Below are positions 43,718-52,409 of a stretch of 64,000 bases of DNA, one piece after another (positions within the stretch are counted from its first letter, which is position 1; every line of letters begins with the position of its first letter). Source of the DNA: Cytophagaceae bacterium (GTDB taxonomy: Bacteria; Bacteroidota; Bacteroidia; Cytophagales; UBA9547); contig JAIYAU010000036.1 of the NCBI GenBank assembly GCA_027488865.1, forward strand, positions 1-64,000. Reading direction: 5' to 3'. Position numbers and translations under genes: made by a program. The notes beneath the pieces are model-generated. The model searched no databases and was not told where the DNA came from. It was given only the letters and a program-made list of their open reading frames with translations.

Positions 43718-45124
43718 TTAAATTAATTCTAAAAGAACTACATTTTCGACATGATGTGTTTGTGGAAACATATCTACGGGTTGTACTTTTTTTATACTAT
43801 AATTTTGGTTCAATAAGGCCAAATCTCTCGCTTGAGTTGCAGGGTTACAACTCACATACACTATCTTTTTTGGCAATATTTCAAGTATTTTGTTAATCAC
43901 TTGAATTTCCATCCCAGCTCTTGGAGGATCGGTGATAATTACGTCAGGTTTGCCGTGTGTTAAGATAAATTCATCATTTAAAATGTTTTTCATATCACCT
44001 GCAAAAAAAGCGGTGTTGTTAATATTGTTTATTTTAGAATTTATTTTTGCATCTTCTATAGCTTGCGGAACATATTCAATACCAATTACCTTTTTTGTAT
44101 TTTTGGCAACAAAATTTGCTATAGTTCCTGCACCCGTGTAAAGGTCATAAACTAGTTCGCTACCCGTTAAGCCTGCAAACTCTCTTGTTATTTTATATAA
44201 TTCATAAGCCTGTGTGGAATTTGTTTGATAAAAGGTTTTTGGCCCAATTTGGAACTGAAGCTCTTCCATATTTTCAATAATGAACGGTTGCCCTTTAAAA
44301 CAAGTTATATCCAGATCGTTGAAGGTTTCATTTCCTTTATTGTTAATCACGTACATTAAGGAAGTAATTTGTGAAAATTGATTGGCGAGATATTGCAAAA
44401 GGTGGTTTATTTGTTCAGGAATATTTTCATAAAATTGAACTATTACCATAAGCTCACCAATGGAACTTGATCTAATAATTAGATTACGCATAAGGCCATT
44501 TTGCGCTATTAAATCAAAAAAGGTATAGGAATTTTTTAAACAAAACTCCCTTACTGCCAACCTTATAGCATTACTTGGATCAGCTTGTAGAAAACAATGA
44601 TTGATTTCAAGAACTTTGTCAAATCTACCCGGAACATGAAAACCCAATGTATTTCTTTCTAAGATACCTTGTGCATCAATTTCTGTCTTTGTGAGCCAGC
44701 GCTTATTTGAAAATGTAAAATCTAATTTATTCCTATAGTAAGTTGTATTTTGTGAGCCTACAATTGGTAGGAGCGGCGGAAATGAAACTTTGCCAATTCT
44801 TTCTAAGGCATCTTGAACTAGTTTTTGCTTATAATGTAATTGTGTATCGTAGGCAATATGCTGCCATTTACACCCACCACATAACCCAAAATGTTCACAA
44901 AATGGTGTAGTTCTAAAAATTGATTTTTTATGAAAGTTTGTTATTGTTCCTTCTGCAAAGTTCTTCTTTTTAGATGTTACTTTAATATCAACAATATCTC
45001 CTGGAGCCCCAAATTCTACAAAAATCACCAAATCATTGTGTTTAACAACACATTTGCCTTCGGCGGCCATATCTCCAATTTCCACATTCTCAAGAAATAT
45101 TTCCTTAAATTTTGCTTTTTTCAT
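43718..45124 (-). CDS. rlmD: 23S rRNA (uracil-C5)-methyltransferase RlmD
   Basis: The product is 468 aa. It has an N-terminal TRAM domain (about 10-65), an iron-sulfur Cys set CEHFGLCGGC (Cys76, 82 and 85, with a fourth later), the SAM-binding YDLYTGAGTIA, the TDPPRAGME segment and the catalytic YVSCNPATQARDL Cys. It methylates U1939-type uridine in 23S rRNA; RumA/TrmA-family members can differ in target, so the exact site is inferred. Start ATG at 45124 fits the TRAM domain. The convergent purU ends 57 bases away. Confidence 0.92.
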   Translation of the reverse strand: MKKAKFKEIFLENVEIGDMAAEGKCVVKHNDLVIFVEFGAPGDIVDIKVTSKKKNFAEGTITNFHKKSIFRTTPFCEHFGLCGGCKWQHIAYDTQLHYKQKLVQDALERIGKVSFPPLLPIVGSQNTTYYRNKLDFTFSNKRWLTKTEIDAQGILERNTLGFHVPGRFDKVLEINHCFLQADPSNAIRLAVREFCLKNSYTFFDLIAQNGLMRNLIIRSSSIGELMVIVQFYENIPEQINHLLQYLANQFSQITSLMYVINNKGNETFNDLDITCFKGQPFIIENMEELQFQIGPKTFYQTNSTQAYELYKITREFAGLTGSELVYDLYTGAGTIANFVAKNTKKVIGIEYVPQAIEDAKINSKINNINNTAFFAGDMKNILNDEFILTHGKPDVIITDPPRAGMEIQVINKILEILPKKIVYVSCNPATQARDLALLNQNYSIKKVQPVDMFPQTHHVENVVLLELI

Positions 45125-45363
45125 ATCAACTTTTGAGCTTTTAAACTAGTAGTTTCTGGTTGGTTAGCTATTAATCCACAATATTAAGCTTTTGTCTTTT
45201 AATATACCCCATAGGTTTGAATGGTATTGTAACAAAATGTTATTTGTTTTGAAGAGACCAGTTTATAATAGAAATACCTTTTACATTCGAAACTGTAATA
45301 GACTCAAAATACCTCTACACCGTATCAGTAAAAACTACACTATAACTCAAATAAAAATAATGC

Positions 45364-45371
45364 TATATTTG
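45364..45371 (+). promoter_or_regulatory. -7 box TATATTTG of pyrR-pyrB
   Basis: An exact TAnnTTTG box only 17 bases upstream of the pyrR ATG, implying a leader of about 10-13 nt. No -33 TTTG at the right distance. Confidence 0.6.
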
Positions 45372-45388
45372 CTATTATTTCTATTGAA

Positions 45389-45931
45389 ATGCAAAAAAGG
45401 AATATAATCAACAATGAATTGCTGCAAATAATAATTAATCGTTTATGTCAGCAACTTATTGAAAACCATGATGATTTTACCAATTCTGTTATTTTAGGAC
45501 TACAACCTAGAGGTGTTTTTTTGGCAGACAGAATTCAAAAAACCCTTGCAGTAAGCATAGGTAGACTAATTCCAATTGGTCAGCTTGATATTACTTTTCA
45601 CCGTGATGATTATAAAAGACGTGAAATTACACCAGCACATACAATGCACGTTCCATTTATAATTGAAGGTAAAAACGTAATCCTAGTAGATGATGTGTTA
45701 TGGACAGGCCGTACGGTAAGAGCGGCTATGGAAGCTATGATGGCCTTTGGACGACCACAAAAAGTAGAACTTTTAGTATTAATCGATAGAAAATATAGCA
45801 GAGAACTACCTATAGAACCTGATTATACCGGTAAAAAGGTTAATTCTCTTCATTCCGAAAAGGTGCTCGTAGAACTAAAAGAACAAGGAGCAAAAGATGA
45901 TAATGTGTGGTTAATAAAAAAGAAGGAATAA
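45389..45931 (+). CDS. pyrR: PyrR (uracil phosphoribosyltransferase / pyrimidine regulator)
   Basis: The product is 180 aa, a type I phosphoribosyltransferase with the PRPP loop VILVDDVLWTGRT (about 92-104), the LGLQPRGVFLADRI segment and TFHRDD, as in PyrR. PyrR binds pyr mRNA to cause attenuation in Firmicutes and also has UPRTase activity. The promoter here leaves almost no leader RNA, so the classical attenuator is not possible upstream of this gene. pyrB starts 6 bases after the stop, a normal pairing. Confidence 0.93.
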   Translation: MQKRNIINNELLQIIINRLCQQLIENHDDFTNSVILGLQPRGVFLADRIQKTLAVSIGRLIPIGQLDITFHRDDYKRREITPAHTMHVPFIIEGKNVILVDDVLWTGRTVRAAMEAMMAFGRPQKVELLVLIDRKYSRELPIEPDYTGKKVNSLHSEKVLVELKEQGAKDDNVWLIKKKE

Positions 45932-45937
45932 TAGTTC

Positions 45938-46867
45938 ATGCAAAAACAACTAAGTGTAAATCATTTATTGGGTATTAAAGAACTCCAAAAAGACGATATT
46001 CAACTAATTTTTGAAACAGCTGATAATTTTAAAGAAGTTATTAACAGACCTATTAAAAAGGTTCCTTCTTTGCGTGATGTTACCATTGCAAATGTATTTT
46101 TTGAAAATTCAACAAGAACTAGACTTTCATTTGAGCTTGCACAGAAACGCTTATCTGCCGATGTTATTAACTTTTCATCTTCATCCAGTTCTGTAAAAAA
46201 AGGCGAAACTTTGTTAGATACCGTTAACAATATATTAGCCATGAAGGTTGATATGATTGTGATGCGTCATTCAAGCGTAGGTGCGCCTCATTTTCTATCT
46301 AAACATATTAGTGCACAAATTGTAAACGCCGGTGATGGAACTCACGAACATCCCACCCAAGCACTTTTAGATTGCTTTTCAATACGGGAAAAACTTGGAG
46401 AAGTAGCAGGAAAAAAAGTTTGTATTTTTGGAGATATTTTGCACTCAAGAGTGGCTTTATCTAACTTTTTTTTTTTTTTTTTACTGGGTGCAGAAGTGAT
46501 GGTTTGTGGGCCAATTACTTTAATTCCAAAATATATAAAAGAACTTGGTATTAAGGTTGAACTTGACGTTAAGAAAGCACTAGAATGGTGCGATGTTGCT
46601 AATATTCTTAGGATTCAACTTGAAAGACAACAACTTAAGTATTTTCCATCCTTACGTGAATATGCATTATACTATGGTATTAACAAGCCGCTTTTGGACA
46701 GTATTAACAAAGAAATCGTAATTATGCACCCTGGGCCAATTAATAGGGGTGTGGAAATAACTAGCGATGTTGCAGATTCTCACCATTCAATTATCCTAGA
46801 CCAAGTGCAAAATGGCGTAGCAATAAGAATGGCAGTTATGTTTCTTTTGGCAGGGAGAATTAATTAG
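45938..46867 (+). CDS. pyrB: Aspartate carbamoyltransferase catalytic subunit
   Basis: The product is 309 aa, full length. The carbamoyl-phosphate motif ENSTRTRLSFE, the HPTQALLD segment, DILHSRVALSN and MHPGPINRGVE are intact. It makes carbamoyl aspartate, the first committed step of pyrimidine synthesis. Oddity: immediately after ALSN, residues 177-181 are five Phe encoded by a 17-T tract (46466-46482), where homologues have about six mixed residues before LGAEV; the length is preserved. It follows pyrR directly. Confidence 0.93.
   Translation: MQKQLSVNHLLGIKELQKDDIQLIFETADNFKEVINRPIKKVPSLRDVTIANVFFENSTRTRLSFELAQKRLSADVINFSSSSSSVKKGETLLDTVNNILAMKVDMIVMRHSSVGAPHFLSKHISAQIVNAGDGTHEHPTQALLDCFSIREKLGEVAGKKVCIFGDILHSRVALSNFFFFFLLGAEVMVCGPITLIPKYIKELGIKVELDVKKALEWCDVANILRIQLERQQLKYFPSLREYALYYGINKPLLDSINKEIVIMHPGPINRGVEITSDVADSHHSIILDQVQNGVAIRMAVMFLLAGRIN
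46466..46482. repeat. In-frame poly-T tract in pyrB
   Basis: An uninterrupted run of 17 T encodes Phe177-181 and the start of Leu182 in an otherwise well-conserved part of the enzyme. A change of one or two T would shift the frame and truncate the C-terminal domain. Confidence 0.95.
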
Positions 46868-46882
46868 TAGTGAAATGCAGGT

Positions 46883-47401
46883 CTATTCTGCTTTGGAGAT
46901 AAAAAAACGTACGATTAAAAAACCAAACCAAATAGACAGAACACCAAACCATACATATTGAATCCAATAAAAGGAACCCACTTCATAGCGCAAATCAAAT
47001 TGTTCTAGGTTAAACTGGGTAATCATAAACAACCAAAACGTAATAAACACATTCAAAACTGCCGCAAAGGTATTAACCCAATTTACCAAAATATTTTTGG
47101 CATATTCACTATGGTCTTTTGACGATTTCCAAAAATCATGGTTAGGTAATTTTATTAACTCAATTGGAAGTTGAGGAATATATGAAACCAGCATCAGTAT
47201 TATAACATTGAAAGAAATAATGCCTGTCACTGAAAAATAAAATAATTGCGACTTACCAAGTGCGTAAGTACCCTCTCCATTTTGATCAAAGTATACTGCC
47301 ACTTCTTGAGGCCAAGAAAAATAACAGAAAAAAATTACTGCAAAAAATACAATTAATGATAAAAACCAAACAAATTTTGCAATGCGAAAAAGGGCAATCA
47401 T
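46883..47401 (-). CDS. Integral membrane protein, four helices
   Basis: The product is 172 aa with four strongly hydrophobic segments (about 8-28, 52-72, 108-128 and 145-167). The N-terminal PQEVAVYFDQNGEGTYALGK segment between helices 1 and 2 resembles the DUF1648-type membrane proteins, but I would not insist on that assignment. Function unknown. A -7 box lies on the minus strand about 55 bases upstream. It converges with pyrB, the two stops being 16 bases apart. Confidence 0.75.
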   Translation of the reverse strand: MIALFRIAKFVWFLSLIVFFAVIFFCYFSWPQEVAVYFDQNGEGTYALGKSQLFYFSVTGIISFNVIILMLVSYIPQLPIELIKLPNHDFWKSSKDHSEYAKNILVNWVNTFAAVLNVFITFWLFMITQFNLEQFDLRYEVGSFYWIQYVWFGVLSIWFGFLIVRFFISKAE

Positions 47402-47454
47402 TATTAATAGAGGTTATTGAATTAATGATAAATATTGTAGTAGGTTAACTGCGA

Positions 47455-47462
47455 CAAAAGTA
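47455..47462 (-). promoter_or_regulatory. -7 box TACTTTTG of the four-helix protein gene
   Basis: Minus-strand TAnnTTTG box 54 bases upstream of the start; the nearest -33 TTTG is too close (14 bases). Confidence 0.5.
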
Positions 47463-47578
47463 ACGTTTGTTTAACACAAATTGTTAATATTAATTTAAAA
47501 TTGTCATATTTTTCTGAATTATAGCATTGCTAAAGCACTCTAAGGTTGGTTAAATGTTATAAAGGCAACTCAGTCGGA

Positions 47579-47610
47579 TTGGTATCATTGCCTAAGTATA
47601 ACTATCTTTG
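47579..47610 (+). promoter_or_regulatory. Promoter of the DEAD-box helicase gene
   Basis: TTG at 47579-47581, a 21-base spacer and TATCTTTG at 47603-47610, 17 bases before the start codon. Confidence 0.7.
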
Positions 47611-47627
47611 TTCACAAATAATACAAA

Positions 47628-48860
47628 ATGAAATTTGAGGATTATAATATTTCTTATGAAGTAAAGAAAGGCCTAGATGCATTAGGTTTTAAAAAGCCCA
47701 CCGATATTCAATTTAAATCAATCCCACCTATACTTAAAGGTGAAGACGTGTTAGCAATAGCCCAAACAGGTACAGGTAAAACAGCTGCATTTGCCATTCC
47801 AATTCTTAGTATATTACAAGAATATAAAAAAAATCAATCCCGTGATGATGGGGTTAAATGCTTGGTAATGGTGCCCACACATGAGTTGGCTATTCAAATT
47901 TCGGAGGTATTTAATAAATTAGGAAAATACACTCGAGTAACTACCTACGCGTTATTTGGTGGAGTGGAGCAAGATCCACAAATAAAGGAGCTAAACGAAG
48001 GTGTTGATATATTAGTAGCTACCCCAGGTAGAATGTTTGATTTAGTAAGTCAAGGCTATCTTAGGCTACACCGTATTAACACCCTTATCTTAGATGAGGC
48101 AGATCACATGCTTGATCTTGGGTTTATTAAAGATATAGAAGATTTAGTAAAAAAATTACCTAAAAGCCGTCAAACATTGTTTTTTTCGGCTACTATTAAT
48201 GATTATATAAAAAGTTTGGCCTATTCTTTGGTTAAAAATGCCATAAGAATTCAAATTTCACCAAAAGACCCTGTTTCTAAAAATGTGACACATTCAGTGA
48301 TGTTCATAGAAATGGATGATAAAAGATTTTTTTTGGAGAGAATTGTAAATGAACATCCTGAAAGTAAAATATTGGTTTTTGTGCGTACCAAGGTACGTGC
48401 GGAAAGGGTAAAAGCTGCCATGGCACGCGTGGCAATTGAATCGGAGACCATTCATGGAGATAAAGAACAAGCCTCCAGACTTGAGGTAATGAAAAAATTT
48501 GCAAATGGTGAAATTAAACTTCTAATTGCCACTGATGTTAGTGCAAGAGGTATCGATATACCTGGTGTAGAATATGTGGTAAATTATGATTTGCCCGATG
48601 TTTCAGAAAATTATGTGCACAGGGTTGGTCGTACAGGTAGAGGATTTAATAAAGGTGTTGCCATATCATTTTGCAGCGAGGAGGAGAAGCCAATACTTGA
48701 AGAAATTGAAACATTTCTTGCAAAACCAATCCAAGTAATAGGGATGGATAAAAGAGATTATAATTCAACCATTGAATTTACTGCCGACGTAGATAATGAT
48801 TGGAAAAAATTGTTAAAAGATGCTGAGAAAGAAGAATACAAACCTAAAAAGAGGAAATAA
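47628..48860 (+). CDS. DEAD-box RNA helicase
   Basis: The product is 410 aa. All motifs are present: Q motif (PTDIQFKSI), I AQTGTGKT, Ia PTHELA, Ib TPGR, II DEAD, III SAT, IV LVFV, V ATDVSARGID and VI HRVGRTGR. The closest bacterial type is RhlE-like. ATP-driven unwinding of RNA in ribosome assembly or mRNA turnover is expected in the cytoplasm. The C-terminal tail is short and basic (EYKPKKRK). pth follows 53 bases later without a visible terminator. Confidence 0.94.
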   Translation: MKFEDYNISYEVKKGLDALGFKKPTDIQFKSIPPILKGEDVLAIAQTGTGKTAAFAIPILSILQEYKKNQSRDDGVKCLVMVPTHELAIQISEVFNKLGKYTRVTTYALFGGVEQDPQIKELNEGVDILVATPGRMFDLVSQGYLRLHRINTLILDEADHMLDLGFIKDIEDLVKKLPKSRQTLFFSATINDYIKSLAYSLVKNAIRIQISPKDPVSKNVTHSVMFIEMDDKRFFLERIVNEHPESKILVFVRTKVRAERVKAAMARVAIESETIHGDKEQASRLEVMKKFANGEIKLLIATDVSARGIDIPGVEYVVNYDLPDVSENYVHRVGRTGRGFNKGVAISFCSEEEKPILEEIETFLAKPIQVIGMDKRDYNSTIEFTADVDNDWKKLLKDAEKEEYKPKKRK

Positions 48861-48913
48861 TGGCTTAGCTGAAATACGGCACGCCTAATTAAAATGAAAA
48901 TTTTGGTTAAAAA

Positions 48914-49477
48914 ATGAAATATTTAATAGCTGGACTTGGAAATATAGGTTCAGAATACGATAAAACACGCCATAATATTGGCTTTATGATACTTGACCAT
49001 TTGGTTAAAATGGAAAATGGTAAATTTGAATTGGCTAAGTTGGCTTTCAATAGCGAAATCAAACACAAAGGAAGAAGCATCCATTTAATCAAGCCTACCA
49101 CTTACATGAATTTAAGTGGTAAATCCCTCAATTATTGGATGCAAGAGCTTAAGATTCCTGTAGAAAATGTTTTAGCTATTACTGATGATGTAGCATTACC
49201 TTTTGGGCAAATAAGGATGAGACCTTCTGGATCTAATGGAGGCCATAACGGTTTGGGTAATATTCAAGAAATTCTTGGTACTGTTAATTACCCTCGAATG
49301 CGAATAGGTGTCGGCAACGATTATCCCAAAGGCAAACAAGTGGAATACGTTTTAGGTGAATTTAATTCGTTTGAAAAATCCGAATTACCTTTACTATTGG
49401 ACAAAGCAGTAGAAGCCACCCTGTCCTTTTGTACCATAGGACTCGAAAGAACAATGAATATATATAATAAAAAATAA
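48914..49477 (+). CDS. pth: Peptidyl-tRNA hydrolase
   Basis: The product is 187 aa, normal length. GLGNIGSEYDKTRHNIGFM gives the catalytic His20; KPTTYMNLSG (Asn) and the SNGGHNGLGNI segment are also intact. It releases peptides from stalled peptidyl-tRNA. It lies between the DEAD-box helicase and truA (33 bases after), forming a small RNA-metabolism group probably transcribed together. Confidence 0.96.
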   Translation: MKYLIAGLGNIGSEYDKTRHNIGFMILDHLVKMENGKFELAKLAFNSEIKHKGRSIHLIKPTTYMNLSGKSLNYWMQELKIPVENVLAITDDVALPFGQIRMRPSGSNGGHNGLGNIQEILGTVNYPRMRIGVGNDYPKGKQVEYVLGEFNSFEKSELPLLLDKAVEATLSFCTIGLERTMNIYNKK

Positions 49478-49510
49478 AACATAAAGAATAATTTAAAATG
49501 GAGCTTTTAC

Positions 49511-50296
49511 ATGCCAAAGTTTAAAATCACTTTAGAGTATAACGGATCTAAGTATGCAGGGTGGCAAATTCAAAAAAATGCTCAAACCATACAAGGTGAA
49601 TTATTAAAGGCAGGTGAGGCTATTTTTGGTACCAAAACCTTCGAATTTTATGGATCAAGTCGTACCGATGCTGGAGTACATGCACTTGGACAAGTGGCAC
49701 ATTTACAGGTAGAAACACTAATTCCATTGGAAAATTTGCTTAACAAATTTAATGATAAATTACCACCCGACATTTCAATAGTTGCCATTGAAAAAACTCA
49801 TCCTAAATTTCACGCAAGGTTTGATGCTACTGCAAGAAGTTACATTTATCTTATTTCAAAAAGAAAAACCGCTTTTGCCAAACCATATGTCTGGTGGGTC
49901 AATGAGGACTTTGATGCAAATATAATGCAGGAGGCTGCAAGATATTTAGAAGGATTTCATGATTTTAGGTCTTTTACCAATGATAGTCCTGAGGAAAAGT
50001 CGACCGATACAGAGCTTAAGTTTATTGATCTGTATCAGATAAATGATTTATTAGTAGTGCATATTGTAGGCTCGCATTTTTTATGGAAAATGGTTCGTAA
50101 AATAATTGCAGCATTGGTAGAAGTAGGTAAAGGGAAAATTGCTCCCTCGTCCATTGCTTCTATTCTTAATGGACACGACAATCAACTTCATTTAACTGCG
50201 CCTCCAATGGGACTTTTTCTGGAAAGGGTATATTACAAAGAGGATATTTGGAGGGGGCCTGAAGCCTTCAAACTTCCAATATTAATAGAAGGGTAG
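49511..50296 (+). CDS. truA: tRNA pseudouridine(38-40) synthase TruA
   Basis: The product is 261 aa. The catalytic Asp53 lies in SSRTDAGVHALGQ; KITLEYNGSKYAGWQIQ at the N-terminus and a GSHFLWKMVRKIIAAL segment near residue 178 are standard. It converts uridines at positions 38-40 of the anticodon arm of many tRNAs. It ends the helicase-pth-truA run. No clear terminator follows. Confidence 0.95.
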   Translation: MPKFKITLEYNGSKYAGWQIQKNAQTIQGELLKAGEAIFGTKTFEFYGSSRTDAGVHALGQVAHLQVETLIPLENLLNKFNDKLPPDISIVAIEKTHPKFHARFDATARSYIYLISKRKTAFAKPYVWWVNEDFDANIMQEAARYLEGFHDFRSFTNDSPEEKSTDTELKFIDLYQINDLLVVHIVGSHFLWKMVRKIIAALVEVGKGKIAPSSIASILNGHDNQLHLTAPPMGLFLERVYYKEDIWRGPEAFKLPILIEG

Positions 50297-50318
50297 GAGG
50301 GGGATGCTTATAAATACT

Positions 50319-50456
50319 CTAGTTTTTTTTAAATAATTCAGAGGCTGAAAAATTATCTTCTTGTTTAGTAAGATAATTAGAACCGCCCAGCAGGGCCAAA
50401 ACAAATATTATTGCCACTACTACACTCATAATTAATAATACATATATTAATTCCAT
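50319..50456 (-). CDS. Small single-pass membrane protein, possibly CcoS-like
   Basis: A 45-codon minus-strand frame begins with ATG at 50456. One hydrophobic helix (residues about 3-24: I, L, V, A and G rich) is followed by a polar tail with QEDNFSASELF. Size and topology resemble CcoS, a small protein needed for cbb3 oxidase maturation, but no cytochrome oxidase genes are nearby and the tail matches only loosely. It is absent from routine ORF calling because of its length. The hydrophobic pattern on this strand makes a real gene likely. Confidence 0.5.
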   Translation of the reverse strand: MELIYVLLIMSVVVAIIFVLALLGGSNYLTKQEDNFSASELFKKN

Positions 50457-50699
50457 CGCTATTTTATTCTATTCAAGTTAGATGGTTTTACGGATTGCGT
50501 CCTATTCTGTTATACACATACAACGAATAAAAAATAGAGTACGTAATGTTTTCTGTATTAATTGAATATTAAGTTAATTTGCACCTGATTAAAAAGGATG
50601 CGGGTCGATATGATCAATTTAGGATCATTGGTGCTTAGATCAAGTAGGTAATTCCTTCATTCATCGACAAAGTGAATATTTAAAACAATAAAACTTATA
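50457..50699. other. Divergent intergenic region before the SerC-like gene
   Basis: 243 AT-rich bases. An imperfect palindrome with GATC elements (about 50608-50645: ATGATC, AGGATCAT, TAGATCA) is present; its role is unknown. I found no exact promoter box. Confidence 0.5.
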
Positions 50700-51776
50700 A
50701 TGAGTAACAAACTTTATTTTACGCCAGGGCCATCAGGACTTTATCCAACAGTTCCATTTCATATTCAAAATGCCTTAAATGAGGATGTATGCGCAATTTC
50801 TCACAGAAGTAAGAAATATGAAGCAATCCACGAAAATACAGTTCAAAATTTAAAGGAACTATTAAATATTCCAGACAATTTTCATTTATTTTTCACGGGT
50901 TCTGCTACTGAAGTTTGGGATAGGGTAATCGAAAATTGTGTAGAGCAACATAGTTATCATTGTGTAAATGGATCATTTTCTAAACGCTTTTATGAAACGG
51001 CGAAGGAGTTAAATAAAAATGCAACCAAAATAGAAGTTGAATTTGGTAAAGGGTTTAATGCTGATGATTTAAATGCGCCAATAGAAACCGAATTAATTTG
51101 CCTTACACATAACGAAACCAGTGCCGGCGTGTCGATGCCTGTGAGTGAAATAAATAAGGTAAAAGACAAATATCCGAATGCGCTTATAGTTGTAGATGCA
51201 GTGTCATCGATGCCTTACCCAAATTTTGATTATTCTAAAATAGATAGCGTTTTATTTTCTGTACAAAAGGGCTTTGGAATGCCTGCGGGACTTGGTGTTT
51301 GGATTGTTAATGAAAGGTGTATAGAAAAGTCAAAATTATTGCAAACCAAAGGGATTTCAATAGGGACTTATCATAATTTACCCTCATTACTTTCAAAGGG
51401 AATTAATAATCAAACTCCTGAAACGCCCAATGTATTAGGAATATATGTATTGGGAAAAGTAGCAGGAGATATGTTATCGATTGGAATAGATAACATTAGA
51501 AAGGACACAGAAACTAAAGCAAAATTACTTTATGAATTCATTCAAAATAGTACAAATTTTGAAATATTTGTGAATGAACCAGCGCATCGTTCTCAAACAG
51601 TAATAGTTGCGAATACTGTAATACCTTCTCCACAAATCAACAAAATATTAGAACCACATAACATGGCCATCGGTACTGGATATGCCAAGTATAAAGAACA
51701 ACAAGTAAGAATTGCTAATTTTCCAGCATTTAGCATTGATGATGTTGAAAAACTAATTGAAAAGTTGAAATTGTAA
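50700..51776 (+). CDS. serC: Class V aminotransferase, phosphoserine aminotransferase-like
   Basis: The product is 358 aa. It opens KLYFTPGPSGLYPTVP, typical of SerC and of alanine-glyoxylate aminotransferases. PLP-binding Asp166 is in VVDAVSSMP and the Schiff-base Lys190 in SVQKGFGMPAGLGV. SerC makes phosphoserine from 3-phosphohydroxypyruvate. The usual neighbour serA is absent and the sequence is intermediate between SerC and other class V enzymes, so the substrate is inferred. The downstream MEKHLA gene lies 56 bases away. Confidence 0.75.
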   Translation: MSNKLYFTPGPSGLYPTVPFHIQNALNEDVCAISHRSKKYEAIHENTVQNLKELLNIPDNFHLFFTGSATEVWDRVIENCVEQHSYHCVNGSFSKRFYETAKELNKNATKIEVEFGKGFNADDLNAPIETELICLTHNETSAGVSMPVSEINKVKDKYPNALIVVDAVSSMPYPNFDYSKIDSVLFSVQKGFGMPAGLGVWIVNERCIEKSKLLQTKGISIGTYHNLPSLLSKGINNQTPETPNVLGIYVLGKVAGDMLSIGIDNIRKDTETKAKLLYEFIQNSTNFEIFVNEPAHRSQTVIVANTVIPSPQINKILEPHNMAIGTGYAKYKEQQVRIANFPAFSIDDVEKLIEKLKL

Positions 51777-51832
51777 ATATTTACAGTTGACATGAATTTA
51801 CATTTTATGCTTTCATCCTATTAAATTTCATC

Positions 51833-52288
51833 ATGGAATTATTCTCTGAAGACTTTATTGAGCATTCTAATTTACTGTGTTCGTCTTATAGGAAAGTTAC
51901 TGGTCAAAATTTGGTAAATAATGAATTAGGCGTCAATATTGAAGAAGCATTATATGAAGCACCTTTTGTGGTAGTTTCGCATGGTGTTCAATTAGATCCA
52001 ATTTTTTCCTATGCGAATCTCACAGCTCAAAGTCTTTGGGGATATTCTTGGGGAAATTTTATTACTTTGCCTTCTCGATTGTCAGCAGAACCTAGCACGC
52101 AACAAGAAAGAGAAGTATTGTTGAAGAAGGTGCTATTGTGTGGGTATATTGATGATTATGAGGGAGTAAGGATTACTAATTCTGGGCATAAATTTAGAAT
52201 CAAGAATGTTTTTATTTGGAATATTATGGATCAAAATCGACAATATCACGGACAAGCTGCCATGTTTAAGTCATGGCAGCATTTATGA
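51833..52288 (+). CDS. MEKHLA-domain protein
   Basis: The product is 151 aa, one MEKHLA (PAS-related) domain covering most of the length: LYEAPFVVVSHGVQLDPIFSYANLTAQSLWGYSW (about 41-74), LPSRLSAEP, and GHKFRIKNVFIWNIMD near residue 122 are typical. The domain is named from plant transcription factors but is common as a stand-alone bacterial protein of unknown function, possibly ligand-binding. It lies after the SerC-like gene. Confidence 0.88.
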   Translation: MELFSEDFIEHSNLLCSSYRKVTGQNLVNNELGVNIEEALYEAPFVVVSHGVQLDPIFSYANLTAQSLWGYSWGNFITLPSRLSAEPSTQQEREVLLKKVLLCGYIDDYEGVRITNSGHKFRIKNVFIWNIMDQNRQYHGQAAMFKSWQHL

Positions 52289-52409
52289 TTTATCAGAAAA
52301 TTTCATTTTTTGAACAAAATACAGATTTAACCTAATTATATCAAACTCCTCATTAGATAAATTTTGAAATAATTAAACGTTTTCGTCAGTTACAAAAGTT
52401 AAGTTGTGG

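Noticed and set aside
45125..45388. Possible PyrR-responsive attenuator
   Set aside because: I could not find a binding loop or terminator between the promoter box and the start codon; the implied leader is too short.
45192..45407. Plus-strand frame of 71 codons before pyrR
   Set aside because: It covers the pyrR promoter box and the pyrR start, has no recognisable domain and looks like translated spacer.
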